The notes under the pieces: model-generated
Database searches by the model: none
What the model was told of the DNA's origin: nothing
What the model saw: only the letters and a program-made list of their open reading frames with translations
Shown: piece after piece, positions 13,023 to 20,790 of the stretch
Layout of the letters: every line of letters begins with the position of its first letter
Numbering within the stretch: the first letter of the stretch is position 1
Source: Tsukamurella paurometabola
GTDB taxonomy: Bacteria; Actinomycetota; Actinomycetes; Mycobacteriales; Mycobacteriaceae
Direction of reading: 5' to 3'
DNA: 64,000 nt
NCBI RefSeq assembly: GCF_900631615.1
Contig: NZ_LR131273.1
Span: forward strand, 2,698,850-2,762,849
Translations under genes and position numbers: made by a program

Positions 13023-13550
13023 ATGACGGTCCGCGTGTACGTGCCCAGCACTCTGGCGGGACTGCAGGTCCTGCAGCGCGACGGTGAGCTCTTCCCGTTG
13101 GGCGGCACCGTCTTCGGGGTCACCCCCGCATTGCGTGAGGCGTACACGTCGGGGGACGACGAGGAACTCGCCGAGGCCGCCATGCGGCACGCCGCGCGCG
13201 CCTCGCTGCGCCTGCTCGCGGTCGACGAGCCCGACGGTGCCGAGGACGGCGGTGCCGCACCGGATCCCGTGCGGCGCGTGGTGATCACCGCCGACGTCCC
13301 CGCGGCCAAGGAGCGCCCCGACCTCGACGACGCGGTGCTCAAGGTGACCGAGCCGATCCGGTTGCGGGACGTGCTCGCCGTGCACGTCGACGTCTCCGAG
13401 GCCGAGCAGGCGGTGGCCCGCGCCGCGCAGCTGGTCGACGCCGCGGATCTCGGCGACGAGGACGCCGAGCTCGCCGTGGGCGACGCCGAGGACCACGACC
13501 TGGCCTGGTACGCCACGCAGGAGCTGCCGTTCCTGCTGGAACTGCTCTAG
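13023..13550 (+). CDS. Conserved actinobacterial protein (DUF6912-like)
   Basis: The 175-residue product begins MTVRVYVPSTLAGLQVL and includes VFGVTPALREAYTSGDDEELAEAAMRHAA-type segments and a C-terminal ADLGDEDAELAVGDAEDHDLAWYATQELP region. This agrees with a small uncharacterised actinobacterial family that I recall as DUF6912; no catalytic motif is evident. It starts immediately after the WS/DGAT stop (TAGATG), so it is almost certainly co-transcribed and coupled with that gene. The protein is strongly acidic and lacks signal peptide or membrane segments. Confidence 0.75.
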   Translation: MTVRVYVPSTLAGLQVLQRDGELFPLGGTVFGVTPALREAYTSGDDEELAEAAMRHAARASLRLLAVDEPDGAEDGGAAPDPVRRVVITADVPAAKERPDLDDAVLKVTEPIRLRDVLAVHVDVSEAEQAVARAAQLVDAADLGDEDAELAVGDAEDHDLAWYATQELPFLLELL

Positions 13551-13573
13551 CCTGGGTGCGGGAGGTGATCGCC

Positions 13574-14185
13574 ATGGCGGCACCAGTGCACGACGACGGT
13601 CGTTTCGACCCGCTCGTCGAGTTCGCCGGGGGGTGGACGACGGAGCTGGCGGAGGAGTATCTGCCGATCGACAGGCTTCCGCCGGTGGCGTACGAATGTC
13701 TCGGGGGGAGACTGGTCATGGGTCCGGTGGAGGGGTCCGCCAACAGTTGGGGAGAACTCGAGCTGGCGTCCGTGATGCGGCTGCCGGCTCGGAAGGCGGG
13801 GTACGTCGTGTACAACCCCCTCAATGTGCTCTTCGATTCGCAGACGTGGATCATCCCGGACCTCGTGGTCCTGCGCGAGCCGGCGCGGCAGGCCACGTGG
13901 GTGGACGCGGCACAGGTCGTGATGCCGGTGGAGTTCGTCTCGCTCAGCAGCCGACGGCGTGACCGGATCGACAAGCCGGCGCTGTGCGCAGCGGCGGGGG
14001 TGCCGTTCTTCCTGCGGGTCGAGATCGACGGGGCGTACGTCGCCGTCGAACTCAGTGAGCTGGTCGACGGCGCGTACGTCTCACGGCAGCGCGCCGTCGG
14101 TGGTCAGCTGTTCCGGGCGGACATCCCGTTCGCCATGAGTTTCGACCCGCTCGAACTCCTCGAGCCGGGAGTGGCCCCGAGCTGA
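13574..14185 (+). CDS. Uma2 family (PD-(D/E)XK fold) protein
   Basis: The Uma2 (DUF820) family has a restriction-endonuclease-like fold; biological roles are unknown. In the 203-residue product the WIIPDLVVLREP segment (about 93-104) and the MPVEFVSLSSRRRDRIDK segment (about 118-135) carry the conserved Asp, Glu and basic residues of the fold, followed by AAAGVPFFLRVEID. ATG 13574 lies 8 bases after GGAGG and is preferred to GTG 13556. GC at third positions is a little lower than in neighbours, and Uma2 genes are often patchily distributed, so horizontal arrival is possible. I see no partner methylase or toxin-like gene. Confidence 0.82.
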   Translation: MAAPVHDDGRFDPLVEFAGGWTTELAEEYLPIDRLPPVAYECLGGRLVMGPVEGSANSWGELELASVMRLPARKAGYVVYNPLNVLFDSQTWIIPDLVVLREPARQATWVDAAQVVMPVEFVSLSSRRRDRIDKPALCAAAGVPFFLRVEIDGAYVAVELSELVDGAYVSRQRAVGGQLFRADIPFAMSFDPLELLEPGVAPS

Positions 14186-14207
14186 AGCTCAGGGCTACCG
14201 TGGGGGC

Positions 14208-14648
14208 ATGACGGTGCGCGGTACCCGGTTGGCGGCGGCCCTCCTCGTGGGGGCCGGCGTCGGCGCGTTCGCGCCCGTGGCGTCCGCCGCGCCGCTGCCC
14301 CTGGTCGGGACGCAGTGGAGGTTCGAGTCGAGTGGCGTCGCGCGGACCGCTCCCGTGAAGTACACCGGATCGCCCGCGTTCTTCCGCATCGACCGCGAGC
14401 GCGGCGGCGGCGGGAACGACGGCTGCAACGTCTTCGGTATGAACGCCGAGGTCAAGGGCGACCGCGTGACCTTCAGCGGCCTCGTCTCCACCCTGCGGAT
14501 GTGCTACGTGCCCGGCGCGGGCGAGCAGTTCCGCAAGGCCTTCTCCGGCCCGCGCACCGTCACGATCACGGGGAACCGGCTGCAGGTGTCCGACGGTCCG
14601 CGGGGCTACTGGAACTTCGTCGCCGTCGCGCCCGGTCCCGCGCGCTGA
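14208..14648 (+). CDS. Secreted META-domain protein (HslJ-like)
   Basis: The 146-residue product has a signal peptide (about 1-27, ending in ASAAP) and a META domain, the fold of HslJ and related heat or antibiotic-stress proteins. The family marks are an early TQWRFES, the GCNVFGMNAEVKGDRVTFSG core (about 70-89) and STLRMCYV with a conserved cysteine (about 91-98). It is probably exported. ATG at 14208 follows the Uma2 stop by 22 bases. The molecular function of META domains is not established. Confidence 0.85.
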   Translation: MTVRGTRLAAALLVGAGVGAFAPVASAAPLPLVGTQWRFESSGVARTAPVKYTGSPAFFRIDRERGGGGNDGCNVFGMNAEVKGDRVTFSGLVSTLRMCYVPGAGEQFRKAFSGPRTVTITGNRLQVSDGPRGYWNFVAVAPGPAR

Positions 14649-14664
14649 CGCGCGACGCCCGATA

Positions 14665-14709
14665 GGACAACCTCACAGAAATTGTCCCAAGAGGTTACGG
14701 CACCGTAGG
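14665..14709 (+). promoter_or_regulatory. Two candidate operators before the reductase gene
   Basis: Two adjacent motifs precede the reductase ATG at 14719. The inverted repeat GGACAA-N11-TTGTCC spans 14665-14687. The sequence TTACGGCACCGTAGG spans 14695-14709 and matches TTACGGTTGCGTAGG before the first desaturase (15924-15938). A -10-like TAGGCT at 14706-14711 would place transcription start at or next to the ATG, so the mRNA may be leaderless. Confidence 0.5.
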
Positions 14710-14718
14710 CTCACTCCC

Positions 14719-15864
14719 ATGAGCAACTCTTTCCGCGCCTTCCGTGATTGGCTCGAGGCCCCCGCCAAGGGGGTCTCCGCTGAGCATCCCCGCACCAATC
14801 TGGTGCGCGGCGCGGTAGCGCGGCTCACGACGCCGCTGCTGCCGGACGACTACCTCCACCTGATCAACCCCCTCTGGTCGGCGCGTGAGCTGCGCGGCAA
14901 GATCGTCAAGGTGCAGCAGGAGACCGACGAGTCGGTCACGCTCACCATCGAGACCGGCTGGGGCTTCAACACCAAGTACGAGGCCGGCCAGTACGTCGGC
15001 ATCGGTGTCCTCGTCGACGGCAAGTGGACGTGGCGCTCCTACTCGCTCACCTCCGTGCCGGACATGGGCCACGGCCGCGCCCCGCGCGAGGTGTCGATCA
15101 CCGTCAAGGCCATGAACGAGGGCTTCCTCTCGAACCACCTCGTCACCGGCGTGCAGGAGGGCACCATCGTGCGCCTGCAGGCCCCGTCGGGCGACTTCAC
15201 GCTCCCGAACCCCCTGCCGCCCAAGGTCCTGTTCCTCACCGCCGGCAGCGGCATCACCCCCGTCATGGCGATGCTCCGCACGCTGGAGCGGCGCGGCATC
15301 CCGGCCTCCACCGACATCGTGGCCGTGCACTCCGCGCCGAACGCCGACTCCGCGCTGTTCCGGGACGAGCTGGAGGCCTTCGACGCCAACCACGACAACG
15401 TGACGGTGCAGTTGCGCTACACCCGCGACGTCGGCCGCCTGACGCCCGCGAACCTCGGCGAGGCCGTGCCGGACTGGCAGGAGCGGCAGACGTGGATCTG
15501 CGGCCCGGGCGTCTTCCTCAACGACATGGAGAAGGCCTGGAAGGACCGCGGCATCGAGTCGCGCCTGCATCAGGAGCGGTTCACCGTCGAGCGCGCCGAC
15601 GTCTCGGCGTCGGGCGGCGACGTCACCTTCCTCAAGGCCGGCAAGACCACCGAGGTCGACGGTGCCACCACCCTCCTCGAGGCGGGCGAGGCCGCCGGCG
15701 TACAGATGCCGTTCGGCTGCCGCATGGGCATCTGCCAGACCTGCGTGGTGCAGCTCGCCGACGGGCAGGTCCGCGACCTGCGCAGCGGCGACCTGCACAC
15801 CGAGGGCGAGCGCATCCAGACCTGCATCTCCGTGGCAGTGGGGGATTGCACGCTCGACGTCTGA
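14719..15864 (+). CDS. Ferredoxin-type flavin oxidoreductase, desaturase electron donor
   Basis: This protein resembles M. tuberculosis Rv3230c, the NADPH oxidoreductase that supplies electrons to the stearoyl-CoA desaturase DesA3. The 381-residue product has an FAD-binding domain (about 55-160; WRSYSLTS is the RxYS flavin motif), an NAD(P)-binding domain (LTAGSGITPVMAML, about 171-184; WICGPG near 255) and a C-terminal plant-type 2Fe-2S domain with CRMGICQTC (about 334-342) and a fourth cysteine near 372. It is directly upstream of the first desaturase and shares an operator-like motif with it, which supports a joint role in making unsaturated acyl chains. Confidence 0.93.
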   Translation: MSNSFRAFRDWLEAPAKGVSAEHPRTNLVRGAVARLTTPLLPDDYLHLINPLWSARELRGKIVKVQQETDESVTLTIETGWGFNTKYEAGQYVGIGVLVDGKWTWRSYSLTSVPDMGHGRAPREVSITVKAMNEGFLSNHLVTGVQEGTIVRLQAPSGDFTLPNPLPPKVLFLTAGSGITPVMAMLRTLERRGIPASTDIVAVHSAPNADSALFRDELEAFDANHDNVTVQLRYTRDVGRLTPANLGEAVPDWQERQTWICGPGVFLNDMEKAWKDRGIESRLHQERFTVERADVSASGGDVTFLKAGKTTEVDGATTLLEAGEAAGVQMPFGCRMGICQTCVVQLADGQVRDLRSGDLHTEGERIQTCISVAVGDCTLDV

Positions 15865-15901
15865 TCCGCGCGCCGCGGGCGCCCTCCGGCCGGTCCCGAG
15901 A

Positions 15902-15939
15902 TTGACACCTACGACCCCGTAACTTACGGTTGCGTAGGT
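15902..15939 (+). promoter_or_regulatory. Promoter and palindromic operator of the first desaturase
   Basis: A perfect -35 TTGACA (15902-15907) is followed after 17 bases by a -10-like TACGGT (15925-15930). The palindrome between and over them has outer arms ACCTACG/CGTAGGT (15907-15913, 15933-15939) and inner arms CCGTAA/TTACGG (15917-15922, 15924-15929), symmetric around 15923. This position would block RNA polymerase, so a TetR-like repressor is likely. The identity of the regulator is unknown. Confidence 0.7.
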
Positions 15940-15975
15940 TAGATGACTTGAGACCGACCACGGAGGGCGGCCCGC

Positions 15976-17238
15976 ATGGCGATCACCGACATCCCCGAGT
16001 ACGCGCACCTCACCGAGGCCGACGTCGAGACCCTGGGCGCCGAGCTGGACGCGATCCGGCGCGACATCGAGGCCGCGCGCGGTGAGTCCGACGTCCGCTA
16101 CCTGCAGCGCACCATCGCGGCGCAGCGCGGGCTGGAGGTGGCCGGCCGGCTGATGCTCCTCGGCGCGCACAAGCGCGGCTTCTGGTGGGGCTCGGCGGTC
16201 TCGCTGGGGCTCGCGAAGATCATCGAGAACATGGAGCTCGGGCACAACATCATGCACGGGCAGTGGGATTGGATGAACGATCCCGAGGTGCACTCCACGA
16301 CGTGGGAGTGGGACAACGCCGGCACGTCGCGACTGTGGAAGCACACGCACAACTACGTGCACCACAAGTACACCAACGTCCTCGACATGGACGACGACGT
16401 GGGCTACAAGACCCTCCGCGTGACCCGCGACCAGCCGTGGACCCCGTTCAACGCGGGCAACCTCGTCTACAACACGCTGCTCATGCTGCTCTTCGAGTAC
16501 GGCGTCGCGATCCAGCACCTCGAGCTCGGCCGGGCGGTGCAGAAGTGGAACAAGCCCTGGTACGACCAGGAGAAGTTCAAGGCCGACGCCGCCGAGGTCG
16601 GCCGCAAGATCGGCCGCCAGGCGCTCAAGGACTACGTCGCGGCGCCGCTCGTCGGTGTGCCCTTCGGCGGTAAGCGCGGGTGGCGCAAGGCGCTCACCGC
16701 CACGATCACCGCGAACGTCATCCGCAACATCTGGACGAACGCCGTGATCTTCTGCGGTCACTTCCCCGACGGTGCCGAGAAGTTCACCGAGCAGGACGTG
16801 GACAACGAGACGCAGGCCGAGTGGTACCTGCGCCAGATGCTGGGCAGCGCCAACCTCTCCGGCGGCCCGGTCATCGACTTCCTCTCCGGCAACCTGAGCT
16901 ACCAGATCGAGCACCACCTGTTCCCGGATCTTCCCTCGAATCGGTTGGCGGAGATCGGTGTCCGCGTGCGCGCGCTGTGCGAGAAGTACGACCTGCCGTA
17001 CACGATCGGCCCGCTGCACGTGCAGTACTACAAGTCCTGGCGGACCATCGCGAAGCTGTCGCTGCCGGACAAGTACCTGCGCGACACCGCCGACGATGCG
17101 CCCGAGACGGCATCGGAGGCGATGTTCGCCGGCACGGAGTTCGCCGAGCCGCGCATCGACGAGCGCACCGGCCGCCGCTTCGGGCTCAAGGCCGCCCGTG
17201 CGGCGGTGCACGCCCGACGGGGCCGTCGCCGGCCCTGA
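15976..17238 (+). CDS. desA3: Membrane acyl-CoA desaturase, DesA3-like (copy 1)
   Basis: DesA3-type enzymes introduce a delta-9 double bond into stearoyl- or palmitoyl-CoA at the membrane using a di-iron centre. The 420-residue product has the three histidine boxes GHNIMHGQWDWM (about residue 91), HTHNYVHHKYTN (about 123) and YQIEHHLFPD (about 311), with hydrophobic segments between. It follows the ferredoxin-type reductase, the arrangement of Rv3230c-Rv3229c. ATG 15976 is preceded by CGGAGGG. The C-terminus ends in a short Arg/Ala-rich tail (ARAAVHARRGRRRP). Two further paralogues follow downstream; this copy has the operator and reductase context that best match desA3. Confidence 0.93.
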   Translation: MAITDIPEYAHLTEADVETLGAELDAIRRDIEAARGESDVRYLQRTIAAQRGLEVAGRLMLLGAHKRGFWWGSAVSLGLAKIIENMELGHNIMHGQWDWMNDPEVHSTTWEWDNAGTSRLWKHTHNYVHHKYTNVLDMDDDVGYKTLRVTRDQPWTPFNAGNLVYNTLLMLLFEYGVAIQHLELGRAVQKWNKPWYDQEKFKADAAEVGRKIGRQALKDYVAAPLVGVPFGGKRGWRKALTATITANVIRNIWTNAVIFCGHFPDGAEKFTEQDVDNETQAEWYLRQMLGSANLSGGPVIDFLSGNLSYQIEHHLFPDLPSNRLAEIGVRVRALCEKYDLPYTIGPLHVQYYKSWRTIAKLSLPDKYLRDTADDAPETASEAMFAGTEFAEPRIDERTGRRFGLKAARAAVHARRGRRRP

Positions 17239-17257
17239 GTCGGTCCCCCGCCCGCGC

Positions 17258-17291
17258 CGCCGCCGCGCCCGGAACGCCGGGCGCGGCGGCG
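17258..17291. terminator. Strong hairpin after desaturase copy 1
   Basis: A perfect 15-base-pair GC stem (17258-17272 with 17277-17291) closes an AACG tetraloop and is followed by TTCGTT. It lies between the convergent desaturase and small secreted protein genes and can serve both. Confidence 0.8.
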
Positions 17292-17302
17292 TTCGTTCGG
17301 GG

Positions 17303-17641
17303 CTACTTCCCGCCGAAGAGCGCGTCGAGACGCGCGAAGTCCGCCTGCGCCGAGCCGCTCGCCCGCGTGCTCGGATCCGTGTTGATCAGCGCCTTGCGCT
17401 GCGCGAGCGTGAGGCCGGGCTCGGTGAACGGGTCGACGGGCAGGCACGCGTTCGGGCGGTCCGGCTTGCTGGTGCCGTCGGGGTTGATGAATTCGGTGCA
17501 CTTCTGGAGGTCCTGCGGGGCCGTGCCGGGGTCGGCGCCGGCGGCACCCGCCGCGAGACCGCCCACGAGGGCGCCCGCCGCCACGGCGGAGCCGGCCACG
17601 GCGGTGAGGATGCGGTTGCGGGGCGAGACGGTGATGCGCAT
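17303..17641 (-). CDS. Small secreted protein, function unknown
   Basis: The 112-residue product has a clear signal peptide (about 1-36, hydrophobic core then GAAGADP). The mature part of about 75 residues contains two cysteines (LQKCTEF and PNACLP) that may form a disulfide, and ends ARLDALFGGK. An AAGGAG ribosome site is 8 bases upstream of ATG 17641. I recognise no family. It stands between desaturase copies 1 and 2 on the opposite strand, so it interrupts what was probably a tandem desaturase array. Confidence 0.8.
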   Translation of the reverse strand: MRITVSPRNRILTAVAGSAVAAGALVGGLAAGAAGADPGTAPQDLQKCTEFINPDGTSKPDRPNACLPVDPFTEPGLTLAQRKALINTDPSTRASGSAQADFARLDALFGGK

Positions 17642-17959
17642 GGTGCGTTCTCCTTCGATTCGGTTCCGTCGCTCGGTGTGTGCGACAGCAACCACGGTCG
17701 GGGTGCCCCGTCGCAGTGGCACCGCAGGCGTGTCGCGGAACCGGCGCAGCCCGGTACCGAAACCGCTCGCCCCGGCCGGTGCCCGCCGGCCCTCGCGCGA
17801 CGTTGCGCCCGAGGTGCGGCTGACCTGGGCGGACGTGCCGCGCGTGTGACATGCGCCCCAGGTGGAACAAGATCGATGACTTTGTTCCATCGCGCTGCTA
17901 CAGTGGAATCGTTCTGTTCTTGGCCGCTGCATGCGGTCCGACCGATTGGGGATCGCCTC
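17642..17959. other. Divergent gap before desaturase copy 2
   Basis: The 318 bases between the small secreted protein and desaturase copy 2 hold the ribosome site of the former, the inverted repeat and promoter described at 17863-17904, and a 55-base untranslated leader before the GTG at 17960. The part from about 17690 to 17850 shows a GC-rich sequence with no feature that I can assign. Confidence 0.5.
17863..17904 (+). promoter_or_regulatory. Operator and promoter of desaturase copy 2
   Basis: The perfect inverted repeat TGGAACAA-N11-TTGTTCCA (17863-17889) overlaps a -35-like ATGACT (17876-17881), which is 17 bases from a -10-like TACAGT (17899-17904). The arm spacing equals that of GGACAA-N11-TTGTCC before the reductase gene. 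The placement suggests repression by a dimeric regulator. Confidence 0.6.
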
Positions 17960-19246
17960 GTGGCTATCACTGACATCGCGGAGTACGCGCACCTCACCGA
18001 CGCCGATATCGAGGCGCTCGGAGCCGAGCTGGATGCGCTGCGCCGCGAGATCGAGGAGAGCCGCGGCGAGGAGGACGCCAAGTACATCCGCCGCGTGATC
18101 AAGAGCCAGCGCATCGCGGAGGCCGCGGGCCGCGTCTTCGGCCTCGGTGCGGGGATGAAGGGCTGGAAGGGCAAGGCCGCGTGGGCCGCCTCCGCCGCGT
18201 GCCTCTCGTACGCCAAGGTGATCGAGAACAACGAGCTCGGCCACAACATCATGCACGGCCAGTGGGACTGGATGAACGATCCGGAGATCCACTCGACCAG
18301 CTGGGAGTGGGACAGCGCCTCGGACGGCAAATTCTGGCGCCACACCCACAACTACATGCACCACAAGTACACCAACGTCACCGACATGGACGACGACATC
18401 GGCTACGGCATTCTGCGCGTCACGCGCGACCAGCCGTGGGAGCCGTACATGCTGTTCAACCCGGTGTACAACCTCATCCTCATGACGGGCTTCCAGTACG
18501 GCAAGGCCGTGCAGCACCTCGAGCTGATGAACGCCATGAAGGCGGCGCTCAACGGCGGCGAGCAGTACGCGAACTACGACTGGGAGGAGTTCCGCAGCCG
18601 GCTCAAGGTGGTGCTCACCAAGATCACCAAGCAGACCGCGAAGGACTACGTCTTCTTCCCGGCGCTGGCCGTGCCGTTCACCGGCGCCCGTGGCTACAAG
18701 AAGGCCGCTTCGGCCAACTTCGTCGCGAACACCGTGCGCGACGTGTGGGACCACATGACCATCTTCTGCGGGCACTTCCCGGACGACGCCGAGAAGTTCA
18801 CCATCGAGGACATCGAGAACGAGACCCTGCCGGAGTGGTACCTGCGCCAGATGCTGGGCACCGCGAACTTCGAGGGCAGCAACGCCCTGCACTTCATCAC
18901 CGGTCACCTGGGCCGCCAGATCGAGCACCACCTGTACCCGGACCTGCCGTCGAACCGCTACAACTACATCAACTCGCGCCTGGTCGAGATCTGCGAGAAG
19001 TACGACCTGCCCTACAACAGCGGTCCGATGTGGAAGCAGTACGCGGAGTCGTGGCGCACCATCATCAAGCTCTCGCTGCCCGACCGGTTCCTGAAGGCCA
19101 CCGCGGACGATGCGCCCGAGACCCACTCCAACAAGCGGTTCTACGACGAGAACGGCAAGACCACCGTGGTCAAGGGCGAGATCGATGCAGATGGCAACCG
19201 TCGCGGCCTGCGCTCGCACGTCGAGGAGCTGGCGGCCGCGAAGTAA
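17960..19246 (+). CDS. Membrane acyl-CoA desaturase, DesA3-like (copy 2)
   Basis: This 428-residue paralogue of copy 1 keeps the three histidine boxes: GHNIMHGQWDWM (about residue 93), HTHNYMHHKYTN (about 125) and RQIEHHLYPD (about 320). The N-terminal AITDIAEYAHLTDADIEALGA block is almost shared with copy 1, so recent duplication is likely. The GTG at 17960 aligns with the start of copy 1; a much longer open frame upstream is the reading frame running through other sequence. It has its own operator-bearing promoter and is followed after 33 bases by copy 3, so 2 and 3 probably form an operon that may continue into fprA. Substrate chain length cannot be predicted. Confidence 0.93.
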   Translation: MAITDIAEYAHLTDADIEALGAELDALRREIEESRGEEDAKYIRRVIKSQRIAEAAGRVFGLGAGMKGWKGKAAWAASAACLSYAKVIENNELGHNIMHGQWDWMNDPEIHSTSWEWDSASDGKFWRHTHNYMHHKYTNVTDMDDDIGYGILRVTRDQPWEPYMLFNPVYNLILMTGFQYGKAVQHLELMNAMKAALNGGEQYANYDWEEFRSRLKVVLTKITKQTAKDYVFFPALAVPFTGARGYKKAASANFVANTVRDVWDHMTIFCGHFPDDAEKFTIEDIENETLPEWYLRQMLGTANFEGSNALHFITGHLGRQIEHHLYPDLPSNRYNYINSRLVEICEKYDLPYNSGPMWKQYAESWRTIIKLSLPDRFLKATADDAPETHSNKRFYDENGKTTVVKGEIDADGNRRGLRSHVEELAAAK

Positions 19247-19279
19247 CGCGGCCGGGCGAACTGCGCGTAGCCTGAAGAC

Positions 19280-20731
19280 GTGGCTATCACTGATGTCGGC
19301 GAATACGCCCATCTCGACGACGCCGACATCGAGCAGCTCGCGCTGGAACTGGACGCGATCCGTGCCGAGGTCGAGGCGTCGCGCGGCGAACGGGACGCGC
19401 GGTACATCCGTGGCGTGATCCGGGCGCAGCGCGCCCTGGAAGCGGCGGGCAGGCTCACGATCCTCGGCTCGAAGAGCCGGTGGTTCTGGGCTGCGGGCGC
19501 GGGCATGCTCGGGGTCGCCAAGATCATCGAGAACATGGAGCTCGGGCACAACGTCATGCACGGGCAATGGGATTGGATGAACGATCCCGAGATCCACTCC
19601 ACCACGTGGGAGTGGGACATGGCGTGCCCGGGCGCGCACTGGAAGCACTCGCACAACTTCCTGCACCACAAGTACACCAACGTCGTGGGTAAGGACCTCG
19701 ACGTGGGCTACGGCGTGCTCCGCGTGACCCGCGACGAGCAGTGGCAGGCCAAGCGCTCCGCGCAGTTCCTCAACAACCTCTTCCTCGGGCTCACCTTCGA
19801 GTGGGGCATCGCCCTGCACGACATCGAGCTGGCCGAGGCGATCGCCGGGAACAAGCCGTGGCCGCAGACCCGCAAGCAGCTCCGTGAGCTGGGTGTCAAG
19901 GCGTCGCGGCAGCTGGGCAAGGACTTCCTGCTGTACCCGGCGATCAGCAAGGTGCTGGGCGGCTCCTTCGGGCGCACCCTGTCGGCGAACCTCACCGCGA
20001 ACGTGATCCGCAACATCTGGACCTACGTGGTCATCTTCTGCGGGCACTTCCCCGACGGTGCCGAGAAGTTCACCACCGAGTCGATCGTCGACGAGACGCC
20101 CGGCGAGTGGTACCTGCGGCAGATGCTGGGCAGCGCGAACATCTCCGGCGGCCGAGCCATGGACTTCATGACGGGCAATCTGAGCTACCAGATCGAGCAC
20201 CACATGTTCCCGGACCTGCCGTCGAACCGGCTGTCCGAGATCGCCGTGAAGGTGCGCGCGATCTGCGAGAAGTACGACATCCCCTACACCGAGGGGCCGC
20301 TGCTGCGGCAGTACTACCTGTCGCAGCGCACCATCGCCAAGCTGTCCCTGCCGGACCGGTGGCTGCGCGCCACGTCGGACGACGCCCCCGAGACGGCGTC
20401 CGAGCTGCGCTTCCACGCGGTCCGGGAGCGCCTGCAGCAGGCCCAGGAGGCTGCGCACGATCGGCTGGCGCACGCGCAGGAGGCCGCGCAGGACCGCCTG
20501 GCGCACGCGCAGGAGGCCGCGCACGACCGCCTCGCGCACGCGCAGGAGAACGCCCATGAGCGGCTCGCGCACGCCCGGGAGGCCGCGCACGCCGCCCAGG
20601 AGGAGGTCGAACGGGTGGGGCTGCGCTCCGCGATCGCCGAGGCCGCGCGCCACAAGGTCGAGCAGAAGCGGCTCGAGGTCGAGGCCAAGCGGGCGTGTCG
20701 CGCCCGTCGCCGCCGCTCGGGCGTGGCGTAG
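19280..20731 (+). CDS. Membrane acyl-CoA desaturase with 11-residue repeat tail (copy 3)
   Basis: The 483-residue product has a desaturase body (about 1-375) with histidine boxes GHNVMHGQWDWM (about residue 88), HSHNFLHHKYTN (about 120) and YQIEHHMFPD (about 308). Unlike copies 1 and 2 it continues into about 100 extra residues. Residues 385-439 are five near-perfect 11-residue units of the type LAHAQEAAHDR, followed by a Glu/Arg/Lys-rich stretch and a basic end. This should form a long amphipathic helix or coiled coil. GTG 19280 aligns with the other copies. The tail could mediate oligomerisation or lipid-surface binding; this is inference. Confidence 0.92.
   Translation: MAITDVGEYAHLDDADIEQLALELDAIRAEVEASRGERDARYIRGVIRAQRALEAAGRLTILGSKSRWFWAAGAGMLGVAKIIENMELGHNVMHGQWDWMNDPEIHSTTWEWDMACPGAHWKHSHNFLHHKYTNVVGKDLDVGYGVLRVTRDEQWQAKRSAQFLNNLFLGLTFEWGIALHDIELAEAIAGNKPWPQTRKQLRELGVKASRQLGKDFLLYPAISKVLGGSFGRTLSANLTANVIRNIWTYVVIFCGHFPDGAEKFTTESIVDETPGEWYLRQMLGSANISGGRAMDFMTGNLSYQIEHHMFPDLPSNRLSEIAVKVRAICEKYDIPYTEGPLLRQYYLSQRTIAKLSLPDRWLRATSDDAPETASELRFHAVRERLQQAQEAAHDRLAHAQEAAQDRLAHAQEAAHDRLAHAQENAHERLAHAREAAHAAQEEVERVGLRSAIAEAARHKVEQKRLEVEAKRACRARRRRSGVA
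20432..20596 (+). repeat. Five tandem 33-base units in desaturase copy 3
   Basis: Five in-frame 33-base units encode LQQAQEAAHDR, LAHAQEAAQDR, LAHAQEAAHDR, LAHAQENAHER and LAHAREAAHAA. The DNA units are close to one another (for example two copies of CTGGCGCACGCGCAGGAGG), so copy number may vary between strains by slippage or recombination. Hendecad periodicity is typical of right-handed coiled coils and of LEA- and apolipoprotein-like amphipathic helices. Confidence 0.9.
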
Positions 20732-20790
20732 ACTTCGTACTTTGGGCAGCCTAAGAAGGCTGTTGCGCCGTTCGTTTCGGGAGTGTGTTG

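Noticed and set aside
16958-17959. N-terminal extension of desaturase copy 2
   Set aside because: The open frame runs out of frame through copy 1 and the small secreted gene; family alignment starts at GTG 17960.
20432-20596. Direct repeats resembling a CRISPR array
   Set aside because: Units are contiguous, in frame, with no spacers and encode a hendecad; no cas genes.
17303-20653. 1116-residue open frame on the minus strand
   Set aside because: Only its last 112 codons (17303-17641) are a real gene with a ribosome site and signal peptide; the rest is antisense to two desaturases.
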